Assembly (NCBI GenBank): GCA_011634665.1
Contig: WAEK01000007.1
Coordinates: 394,001-458,000 of the forward strand
Length of the DNA: 64,000 nt
Direction of reading: 5' to 3'
Source of the DNA: Mortierella sp. BCC40632
Lineage: Eukaryota > Mortierellomycota > Mortierellomycetes > Mortierellales > Mortierellaceae
Part shown: positions 40,384 to 50,057 of the stretch, piece by piece
How positions within the stretch are numbered: position 1 is the stretch's first letter
Layout: each line of letters opens with the position of its first letter
Notes under the pieces: generated by a model
Databases searched by the model: none
What the model saw: only the letters and a program-made list of their open reading frames with translations
Told to the model about the DNA's origin: nothing
Position numbers and translations under genes: made by a program

Positions 40384-41948
40384 AAGAAAATGAACAGCTC
40401 CGGTTATTGGCTATCACGTAGACTAGACAGGGGTAAATGAGGAACATCCTAGGCGCTGACGAAACAGCTTTGACCAGAGCACATTATGAGACGCACCGGG
40501 AGCCAGAAGAGCTAGAGGAGTTAGAGAGACCAAGGGAACCAAAGGAACCAGAGGATCCAAATGAGAGCTGAGTTGGTGAAAAACATGAGAGCCAAGGTGA
40601 TGAGAGTCACTGCTTGACATGTTGACTGGCTACATTTTACATATTAGACGAGTCCAGCACAGGCTGTGAGACTCCTTGTAATCGGCCTACTTTGCCTTCT
40701 ATTATGTGCCGTGGTAAAAAAGTATTGTATTCAGGTCAACTACTAGCTCTCCATCTATTTACACTTGCGTCTGCTAGTTCTGCTATACACTTTTACACAG
40801 CTAGGGGCAGGAGCGGATTCTCTCTAGGATTTTTAGGCGCGAACGCAGGTCTCGACGCAGCAGCCGATGGGGGAAGGGAACTCCCTGCAGACGGGATCAA
40901 TGGCTCCCACACATGATCGGACGACTTCACCCTCTCCACAAGTCAGGGTGCAGACGCCGGCCGCGTTACGAACGAAACCCTCTTTGCAAATGCACTCTGG
41001 GCGGCAGCAGCTGACGGGAGAAGGATCCTCGCGGCAAATGCCTTCAAAGGATCCCCGGCATGTAAAGAAGACCTCATCCTTGCCACAGGTGGGAATAGAA
41101 GGAGCGGCAGCTGCGGCGAGGAATGCAGCAGAGGCCACAACAAAGACCATGGCGAAGAAACCGGTGCGGCGATTGACGGCAAGCATGTTTTTTTTTGAGT
41201 TAGAAGGTGAAGTGTAGAGTGTGGAGTGTGGAGTGTGGTGGAGATGAGAAGAAGATAGACTTGAGTGGTTGAGATTGTTTTTAAGAGGTCAGAATGCGAA
41301 GACCACTCGTTTTTATACATTCAGGGATTGAGAACCCGAAGGAAGCAGCTAGTTGAACCTACCGAGGATCTTACCAAAGCTCGAAAGACAACCAGGACGT
41401 CGGAGGCATTCGAATGCAGTGTGAAATGTAGAGCATTGTGGTTATGAGATCCGTGGCATTAACCAAAAGTTCAGGGTAACGGGCTAGACCTGCGGCAAAA
41501 GCGCTAATTCAGACAAAGCCCTATAACCTGGGTCTATAAACAACTTTACCGCTCAAGTAGGTATGTGCCGTTCTGTACGCTGTTCAGCGCGGCTTCGGTT
41601 TTGGCTATGGCTGTCGTGCATCTGAAATCCGGAATAGGAAAGTGATAAGGCACCCTCCAGCTACATCTTGGAGGTATGCTCTTACGAACAGCTGCAGAAC
41701 GACGACACGGAGCCATTAAAATTCTAGAAATGACGATGGGGCTTGGCGCTGATTCGCGTTCATGTATGTACACATGCAGAGGTTGATAGTCGGAGTGTCT
41801 TGACATGGTTTTTGACGACAGGTGTCGCGGCCTTTTAAGAGGCCATGGTCGCTGCCTTAGGTATACCAATTATCAATGCTTTAACAACAGGCGAGGACCC
41901 CAACGTCCTCTCTTTCCAGCCATAAACCTAAAGGCGCGTTTGCTAGTA
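40384..41948 (-). repeat. Left arm of a 1.56 kb palindrome (near-perfect inverted repeat)
   Basis: Reverse complement of 42062-43624. Differences I could find are three substitutions in non-coding sequence (near 40714, 40776 and 40808) and one or two single-base length changes (for example the T run near 41188), so identity is above 99%. It contains one copy of the secreted TIL-like gene and its full upstream region. Confidence 0.93.
40833..41186 (-). CDS. Small secreted cysteine-rich protein, TIL (trypsin-inhibitor-like) fold, left copy
   Basis: 117 residues, single exon. A Sec signal peptide covers about residues 1-27 (basic start, then MVFVVASAAFLAAAAA, ending before APSIPTC). The mature part has 14 cysteines. 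Its first half ends CRPECICKEGFVRNAAGVC, the hallmark end of a TIL domain of secreted serine-protease inhibitors. The second half repeats the spacing of the first (CGEGEVVRSC, VCREFPSPIGCC) but stops early. The downstream ORF-free region and a TATAAAA box (about 41313 on the opposite strand) fit a promoter toward the palindrome centre. The protein is identical to the plus-strand copy at 42822-43175. Protease inhibition is inferred from the fold only. Confidence 0.8.
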   Translation of the reverse strand: MLAVNRRTGFFAMVFVVASAAFLAAAAAPSIPTCGKDEVFFTCRGSFEGICREDPSPVSCCRPECICKEGFVRNAAGVCTLTCGEGEVVRSCVGAIDPVCREFPSPIGCCVETCVRA

Positions 41949-42061
41949 GGAAAACCCGATGAGGCTTACAGGTATCTCTCTAGGACTTTCTGTCAACAGT
42001 GTAACAAAATGGCCGTATTTTTATTTACAGAAACCAAACGACCCAAGTTTCATTGTTGTGT
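41949..42061. other. 113-bp spacer at the palindrome centre
   Basis: Unique sequence between the two arms, from GGAAAACCCGATGAGG to CATTGTTGTGT. No gene or terminal-repeat signature is seen. It is long enough to permit hairpin formation by the flanking arms. Confidence 0.85.
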
Positions 42062-43624
42062 TACTAGCAAACGCGCCTTTAGGTTTATGGCTGGAAAGAG
42101 AGGACGTTGGGGTCCTCGCCTGTTGTTAAAGCATTGATAATTGGTATACCTAAGGCAGCGACCATGGCCTCTTAAAAGGCCGCGACACCTGTCGTCAAAA
42201 ACCATGTCAAGACACTCCGACTATCAACCTCTGCATGTGTACATACATGAACGCGAATCAGCGCCAAGCCCCATCGTCATTTCTAGAATTTTAATGGCTC
42301 CGTGTCGTCGTTCTGCAGCTGTTCGTAAGAGCATACCTCCAAGATGTAGCTGGAGGGTGCCTTATCACTTTCCTATTCCGGATTTCAGATGCACGACAGC
42401 CATAGCCAAAACCGAAGCCGCGCTGAACAGCGTACAGAACGGCACATACCTACTTGAGCGGTAAAGTTGTTTATAGACCCAGGTTATAGGGCTTTGTCTG
42501 AATTAGCGCTTTTGCCGCAGGTCTAGCCCGTTACCCTGAACTTTTGGTTAATGCCACGGATCTCATAACCACAATGCTCTACATTTCACACTGCATTCGA
42601 ATGCCTCCGACGTCCTGGTTGTCTTTCGAGCTTTGGTAAGATCCTCGGTAGGTTCAACTAGCTGCTTCCTTCGGGTTCTCAATCCCTGAATGTATAAAAA
42701 CGAGTGGTCTTCGCATTCTGACCTCTTAAAAACAATCTCAACCACTCAAGTCTATCTTCTTCTCATCTCCACCACACTCCACACTCCACACTCTACACTT
42801 CACCTTCTAACTCAAAAAAACATGCTTGCCGTCAATCGCCGCACCGGTTTCTTCGCCATGGTCTTTGTTGTGGCCTCTGCTGCATTCCTCGCCGCAGCTG
42901 CCGCTCCTTCTATTCCCACCTGTGGCAAGGATGAGGTCTTCTTTACATGCCGGGGATCCTTTGAAGGCATTTGCCGCGAGGATCCTTCTCCCGTCAGCTG
43001 CTGCCGCCCAGAGTGCATTTGCAAAGAGGGTTTCGTTCGTAACGCGGCCGGCGTCTGCACCCTGACTTGTGGAGAGGGTGAAGTCGTCCGATCATGTGTG
43101 GGAGCCATTGATCCCGTCTGCAGGGAGTTCCCTTCCCCCATCGGCTGCTGCGTCGAGACCTGCGTTCGCGCCTAAAAATCCTAGAGAGAATCCGCTCCTG
43201 ACCCTAGCTGTGTAAAAGTGTATAGCAGAACTAGCAGACCCAAGTGTAAATAGATGGAGAGCTAGTAGTTGACCTGAATACAATACTTTCTTACCACGGC
43301 ACATAATAGAAGGCAAAGTAGGCCGATTACAAGGAGTCTCACAGCCTGTGCTGGACTCGTCTAATATGTAAAATGTAGCCAGTCAACATGTCAAGCAGTG
43401 ACTCTCATCACCTTGGCTCTCATGTTTTTCACCAACTCAGCTCTCATTTGGATCCTCTGGTTCCTTTGGTTCCCTTGGTCTCTCTAACTCCTCTAGCTCT
43501 TCTGGCTCCCGGTGCGTCTCATAATGTGCTCTGGTCAAAGCTGTTTCGTCAGCGCCTAGGATGTTCCTCATTTACCCCTGTCTAGTCTACGTGATAGCCA
43601 ATAACCGGAGCTGTTCATTTTCTT
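42062..43624 (+). repeat. Right arm of the 1.56 kb palindrome
   Basis: Inverted copy of 40384-41948. The identity ends abruptly at AAGAAAATG/CATTTTCTT. Outside, the two flanks are only loosely similar. Confidence 0.93.
42822..43175 (+). CDS. Small secreted cysteine-rich protein, TIL fold, right copy
   Basis: Identical 117-residue product to 40833-41186, transcribed away from the palindrome centre. I chose the ATG at 42822 (AAAAAACATGCTTGCC) because it begins the signal peptide. An in-frame ATG at 42690 would add 44 residues and bury the signal, and lies close to the TATAAAA at 42693, so it is probably upstream of or at the transcription start. The 5' leader is CT-rich. Two divergent identical copies share nothing but the 113-bp spacer and about 870 bp of duplicated upstream sequence each. 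Confidence 0.82.
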   Translation: MLAVNRRTGFFAMVFVVASAAFLAAAAAPSIPTCGKDEVFFTCRGSFEGICREDPSPVSCCRPECICKEGFVRNAAGVCTLTCGEGEVVRSCVGAIDPVCREFPSPIGCCVETCVRA

Positions 43625-44125
43625 GCCTCAACAAGCCTCCAGAGATAGCTGCAACATGATTTGTGGCATTTTGGAGACCTAATGAAAAAGTACAAGATAG
43701 TTGACTGGGGGCAATTAGGACAATGGTATATTGAATGTGCAAGGAGTCTTGTTGATGAGGTGATGATGGAGGGTGATTATGTGACAGGCCTTGGTGATGA
43801 GAGGGTGGAGGCGATGCTAGCGAAAGGGATGAGGGTTCGTGAATGTGTCCGAGAATATTGAGGCAGGTTAGGGGTTGAGCTAAAAGGCGCCCTCGGGCTA
43901 CAGTTGAAGTGCGTGAGAGCTCTGAAATGGGACAAATCCTATTGGCAAGCGGTCATGTTCGTAAGGCATGTTCCCTTCAGCAAAAGTGATAAGAGAGTCT
44001 TCTATTTTTTCTTTTGCTCCTTTGTTTGTTTGTTTGTTTGTTTGTTTGTTTGTGATAGAGGAGGAAGGAGGCAGACTAAAGAATGGTTAGAGCTATATAA
44101 CCTCTAGTTTAATTACTTCGCCCAG
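43625..44125. other. Right flank of the palindrome with a possible gene fragment
   Basis: An open frame at 43661-43861 gives IVDWGQLGQWYIECARSLVD, later GLGDERVEAMLAKG and VRECVREY. The left flank, read on the minus strand, has an eroded relative ending KVRECVREN. This looks like the remnant of a host gene family duplicated before the palindrome formed, but I do not recognise the family. (GTTT)n lies at 44022-44052. Confidence 0.35.
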
Positions 44126-47100
44126 TTATCGTTCCTTCGAGTTGATGATGGACTCGATCATCTATTCATGCACCAAGCAAAGAAAGTTATTCAGTGAGGT
44201 TAGTTGGTGTAAATCAGGAAACATGGTGCGCCGCACATTCGTCGAAAACCTCGGCTCTCTTTCTCTTTCCCTCTCCCTCTCTCAACTTACATTTGCATCA
44301 AGCGGCGTGGGGTCAATGCATCGCCTGTAGGCAGTTTGCTGGCATTCCTCTAAAAGAGAGTACATCAATCTCTCATCTGCTGTCGCAAACCTCCATAGCC
44401 AAACCTTGGCAAACTCAGCATCCACTTGAATTTGTTGGAACCCACCCCGACCAAAGGTTTTAAGCCGGACCGACTCGGCCCAAGCCTTGAGCAGAATCTT
44501 GATGATCCCGAACAGGATCCCTGTCCGATTCAAATCTTGGCACCGAACAAAGATCTCCACACGTTCCGAGAAGAGTTTATCAATGTTGCTTAGCAGGTTG
44601 CGTTGTTGGTTCTCAAATCGACTGTTCATCGTGTTACTTCCATAAGATGCCAAGGATTCGTTCCGATGAGACATCCTGCTACCACCATTTCCACTATGAC
44701 TTCCTCCTCCTCCACCTCCCGTTCTAAAGGTTGTTTCCCGTCGAGTTGACTCGGAACTGATCTCACGGTGACCCACTCGTTCACCTTCATCACCAAAAAC
44801 AAGAACCACTTGTCTTTCAATTTCATTCAGCCGTTGATATACATTCTCCCACGAAACAGACACCCTTGCAGGAGGGGAGCTCATCGCCATATAGTCGATC
44901 TTTGACTGCCAGTCCATCACCATCCATGACAAGTCATTACCACTCCGTGCGATAAATCCGTCAAGAAGGAGATGTCCAGATTCCTGACAATTCTGGGTTG
45001 CAGCCTTGCAGTCCCATTGTAATTGAGGGATAACCGGGGGTTCGTCATAAGACTCGATCACGAAAGACCCTGATCGCGTCCTCTTGCCTGGTCGGAAGAG
45101 TGTCTTGGATAGGATTTTGTAGAGCTGTTCGACAGTTCCACCAGAGAGGTCAAAGCAAAGCTGGGATGTAATCAACGAAAGATGCGAGGCTGTATCTTTG
45201 GACTGTGACAATTGCTAGTGTTTGGAAGCGTATCAAGAGAAGAGAGAGACAAACGCCTTAGGCTCATTGTACACAAACTTACCATCAAAAATAAAAATAG
45301 TAGTAAAATAGGGACCTACCTTCACTTCCGTCAAGAGTTGATCCCAAAACAATTTGAAACCCATCTGAATGTTCTTGAGGAACAACTTTCGCCCTTCTTT
45401 AGTCTCCAAAAACTGAGCATCCGAACTCAAGCATTTTTCCAGGAACGTTACTGTCTCCAGCTTGAATACATCCTTCAACCAGGTAGTGATATCTTTCATA
45501 ATCAGTGGTGACCCAGGTCCAGAAGGCTCATACATGGAAGCCGATAGAGTGTTCTCAGCGTTGTGTATCTTTTGAACAAGACTGGCATCTTGTTCACGAA
45601 TTCTTTCCAAAAGCCCCTCCTTAATGACAGTCAGCGCTCGTTCAATCAGTCGGTTCTCCCAATTCTGGTTCAAGCCCGTGACAAGGGTATCAAATCGGAC
45701 CATTTGACATAGTCCAGGGTTGGCAAGGGTTCCAAGGTATAGACTCTGCAGAACATGAACATGGACATCCGGTCGCATATTGGCAATATCATCCTTTCCA
45801 CAAATAAAAATGGTGATAACAGAGAATGTTCGTTAAGACCAAAACTCAAAACACACTCCCCATCCCCCCAAAAAAACCAAAAGATTCCACATTACGAGAT
45901 AATTTGTTTGGCAAAACGCTGGTACATACTGGATACTCTAAAAAGGATGCCACAGTATCCAGAAAACCTCCTGTGATCTTGGAGACGGCACCCTTTACAG
46001 CGCTCTCGGCTTCTATTTGCTGTTCACGTGTCAATCCAGCATGAGCTCTAGTTTCCTTTACTATCCATCCCGGGGGTCGTTGGTCGGATTGGGTGTTGTC
46101 CGTTTCGGCGGCGACATTGTTACCGCTGGAATTTGCTACAGAAGAAAGGAAATAGCTTCGGAAGGACACTACGAATCCTTCGACATGTTTCAAAAAGTGG
46201 GTATTCATGTACGAGACCTTGTCCTGCGGCTGCGTCGCTTGTTGTTGAGCTGGAGTATTCGAGCCTGTAGAGGCTAGCTCCTTGTCAGCTGAGGCCACGG
46301 GTGTATTCATGACCGAGCTGAGTGGTCTAGAGTTTCTCTTTATCGGCGTCTTCTTTATAGTCGTCGTAGAAGATTTTGGCGATTCTCCCGAAGGTACAAT
46401 ATAGAGGGGTAGTTTCTCAATATCTTTCAAAACAGTGGAGTTGATCTTGTCCAAACACTTTGTTGCTCTAGATTATAGTCAATGATCAAGTTCCGATTTT
46501 TTTTTTTTTTTTTTTGGAAATACTTAGTCTCCTTTCAGCAATTTCAAAAAGATCGAAAGCATGAACAAGCAGCAAAACGTACAAGTCGAGGTATTGTTTC
46601 CACAGAGCAACAGGGTCTTCCTTCAGCGCCAGAAGCATTCCAATACATTCCGAGATCTCAGTGATGGTTGCCTACATGTAGAGTCCAATAAAAATTGTCC
46701 CAGAGTGTCAATAGTCCTGGTGCTTCTTTTCTTATCTCTATTATTTTAGGTACCATGCTTTGAACAACTGTTCGCACCTGTTCAGTGCACATCTTCTGTC
46801 GGAGCTTGTGGGCAATCTGGACCATGATGGCCTTGCATTCGCGCTCAATCCCTGTGAAGACAGTAAGATGTTTGTAATGCTGAAGAAGACTCAGAGTTCG
46901 ACAGTAGGATCTGACAGCTTGGGTATATGATCCTGCTTCCAGACATTGATGTAAATTCGTAGGTAATTCAAAAACGAATTGCAACTAGAGAAGGAAAAAA
47001 AGGAAAAGCCTATTTGTTAGAAAATGAAGTCGAGTTTCCCAGACGTTTCCTGTTTTATAGAATGAGCTGTCGGACGTGAGATGGCCTTAATCTTACCTTA

Positions 47101-47890
47101 GTAAGAAGACTGTGCACACCATTGAGTTGTCGGATCTTTTCTCGCTTTGTCCCGAGTGAGTTATGGATGGCTGCAGAAGAGGTTGCAATTTTGCCAATGT
47201 TTTCAGTTAACCTGGTCATTTCCGACTCTAGATTGTCGACGTTCGATTTCATCTACGAGTGCCAGGAATACATCACAGTTAAAAGAAAGTTGTCATAGAG
47301 AAATTAGTAGACAGTTGTCATGGACAGAAAAGCCGACGCGATGACAGTTTACCTTATTAATTGTATCGGTAGCGCTGAGGAACTTGCTATAATTTTCGTA
47401 AACCAAGGTCTTCATGTCGCCGTCTAGCTGTCTGATCTCTGCCACCAGCTCATTATCTGTTTGAATAAGTCCCGGTAGCTGCTTTTCTACAAACATCTTG
47501 TGCATGTATTTTTCCACCTCAAACGAATGGCTATCTGTGAATAGCAGTGCAGATGTTGGCTGTCAGTCAAAGACGTTGCTGAGAAGGAGCCGTAGTGCCG
47601 CCATGATCAATTATGGCAGGTTGTATAGGAGACATACCCAAGTCGTATGGGTCGGTTTTAGCAACATGTCCAGTTTGTTCAGATGACTTTGATTTTGTCC
47701 CATCCTGAGTCGTGGCATCTGTCTGCTGGAGGCCATAGTAATTACGAAGGAAGCTCTTTGCCCGGCGACGTGTCGTTGCTGGCGCGCCTGGTCCCGTTTT
47801 GGTTCCTGTTTCTGTGGATGACTGCTGCAAGGTTCCAACTGCTGTTGATGATGCCTCTAGCGAACGAATGGGACCCTCTCTTGCTGCCAT
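44126..47890 (-). CDS. VPS51: GARP/EARP tethering complex subunit VPS51
   Basis: Subunit of the GARP complex that tethers endosome-derived vesicles at the trans-Golgi. Start at 47890 (MAAREGPIRSLEASS). The N-terminal motif RRAKSFLRNYYGL is the short Tlg1-type SNARE-contacting segment typical of the family, followed by DPYDLG. The next exon has KYMHKMFVEKQLPGLI-like sequence and LVYENYSKFLSATDTINK, the Vps51 signature, then INGVHSLLTK-like and FVFELPTNLHQCLEAGSYTQ. The body continues through several exons with GFKLFWDQLLTEV and CVDPTPLDAN-like RRCIDPTPLDAN. I place the stop in a 36-nt last exon (44161-44126, MIESIINSKER), because the AAT|GTAAGT at 44290 is a strong donor and the joined C-terminus fits. 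About eight to ten exons. Poly-T lies at 46498-46516 in an intron. Confidence 0.87.
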
Positions 47891-48095
47891 CCCTGTGTTA
47901 AGTGTATGAGCGGCGCGATGCTGGCAGGTAGAATGCTAAAAGTCAAGGAACATGCACTCTTTCCATGAGGACTGTCTTTGAGCCAGGTGGAGCTGAGAAG
48001 GAAAAGCCACTACAACTTGAAGAAAGAGATCGCTTATTCACTTCGCCCTCTCCCTTCCATACATTACAAGACCTGGTAATCTCGGACAACCCAAA

Positions 48096-49758
48096 ATGGC
48101 GGATGAACAGCAGGATTGGTACATCGTTCTCGGTGTGGAGAGGACAGCCACTTCGAAGGAGATAACAAAGGCCTATAGGGTCAAAGCACTAAAGTACCAT
48201 CCGGACAAGAACCCAGACCCAAACGCAGGTATCGATATCTTTTGAAATCGTCAGTGCATTGTCATATATGTTTTGGAAGGGCCTTCTCGTAAACTAACTA
48301 TTATAGTCATCATCCCTCCCGCCTCTCTAAAAAAGCCAAGATCTTTCATGACCTCTCAAAAGCGTATGAGGTTCTTTTGGACCCTGCAGCTCGAGCAGCC
48401 TTCGATAATCTAATTAAAGTCAAAGTCCAGGCCCAGGAACGCGCTGATCGATACGATTCGGTCCGTCGAAAGATGAAAGAGGACCTTGAAAGCAGAGAAG
48501 CTGCATTCAAGAAGCATGTGCAAGAAGAAAAAGCAGCGGAGCTTAGGATGAAATATGAGGCATGGTCAGATCCTTCAGAGACATAGTGCAGCAGGGGCCA
48601 AATATTCAAAGGATCGTCAGTGCTGATTTAGTGTTGTTCTTTTTCGAATCTTTTAGCTCGAACGGTTAAAGAAAGAGAACGAAGAGAAAAAGTCTAAAGC
48701 TGAAGCCGAGTTGTTAAGGAAGGCGGAGGAAATGGCGAATGCAGTAGCTGCAGCCAAAGCACAAAAACAAGGTAAGATCCAATGTTTATACCGAACAGAC
48801 ATGTAACTCCCTGATTTATCCACTACTACTCTTCGGTATGGTGTTCTTTATACTAAACAAGAGCTGCATTGGTTCCCGTGAATAGCTGAAGTGAACTCGC
48901 TGGACTCTGCATTGACTATCAAGTGGAAAAAAAAGAAATATTCGTATGAAAGCAGTGATATTGAGGGTATCTTTGAACGGTTTGGATCCATCGACTCGTG
49001 CATCTCAAGAAAGCAGGGAGTGGCTATCGTCTCCTTTAATTCCACTGATAGTGCCGTATGTTAAGTCTCAAGCCCGCTTATTTGGAATGACAGCGTCATT
49101 TTTTTTTCCAACCTTTGACCAACACCTGTACTGCTCTCTTCATACTGTTTCTCATCTTTACTAGTACACAGCTATGAAGGCACACGAGGATGAAGATAGG
49201 GCTTTGGAACCATTCACTCTTGCTTGGGCGGGAGGGTCAGAGCCAGAGGCTATCTCACGGTTACGAGCCCAGGATAGGGAGTCATCAAATAAGAGTGATG
49301 CTGCCCAACGGATGACGCCTCCATCTCCAAGAGCAGCCTCGGTCTTTTCTATGCCAAAGCCTGCCTTTAATACAAACCCAGCCTATAGACCAGTGTTTAA
49401 TACTCCTGCCTTTGGGTCGGGTCAAGGGTTTGCGGCACTTTCGTCGACTGTAAGTAATACCTTAAATGCTGTTGTCTGTTGAATAGCCCAGAGATCTCTG
49501 ACTAACGGATGATTATCTTTTGTCTTCTTTTGTGGAGCCTAGATTCCAACTTTCGGTGTACCGAAATTCGACATGTCGCACGGGACCTCGTTTGATGATT
49601 ATGAGGCAGCGACATTAGCAAAGGCAAGGAGCAGGGAAAACGAGCGAAAGAGACTTGCGGAGGAAATGGCCCGGCAAGATGAAGAAGATAAAGAGCAAGA
49701 ACGACACAAGGTTCAGCGTCAACGGACCGAGGAACAGCCCAAGGGCAAAGACGAGTAA
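48096..49758 (+). CDS. DNAJC17/Cwf23-like J-domain protein with RRM
   Basis: Nuclear J-domain co-chaperone family linked to the spliceosome. Start [20 protein letters not shown]. The J domain spans about residues 7-75, with the HPD triad in [12 protein letters not shown] split by an intron after it, then [20 protein letters not shown] charged helical region follows ([35 protein letters not shown]). An RRM-like domain then has [25 protein letters not shown] and [13 protein letters not shown]. The C-terminal part carries [11 protein letters not shown] and a basic/acidic coiled end [20 protein letters not shown]. Seven exons; the last ends at 49758. Divergent from VPS51 with only about 200 bp between starts, so the two probably share a promoter. 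Confidence 0.85.
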
Positions 49759-50057
49759 TAAAAAAAAAAAGAGAGAGAGAGAGAGGGAGGGAGAGAGCGA
49801 GGGAGAAATAGAGAGGTGATCCAGCCCTGTTCAACCCCACACAGTCCAAATCTGGTCCCATGGTTTGCCTTTTCTTATTTTTTGTTTTTTCGAACACAGC
49901 CCTCCTCTCCAAAGGAGATATATTTTTGGGCCTTTGGAGAGAAAGAGAGTTCTCTCTTCCTCATCAGCCCACATCTCTCTCTCTTTCTTTTTCTCTTCTT
50001 CCCTCTCATTACCTACTCTCTCATCTGACATCCATCGGCTCTGCCTCAAGTCTGGAG

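Noticed and set aside
41546..41869. 107-codon ORF on the left palindrome arm (and its identical mirror at 42141-42464)
   Set aside because: No domain or signal, and composition looks like upstream non-coding DNA; the duplication alone explains its presence on both arms.
42690..43175. Longer 161-residue start for the right TIL-like gene
   Set aside because: It adds 44 residues in front of a good signal peptide and starts next to a TATA-like box; the 42822 ATG fits better.
40384..43624. Palindrome as a pure assembly chimera
   Set aside because: Not fully excluded, but the arms differ at several bases and the outer flanks are diverged rather than identical, which favours a real structure.
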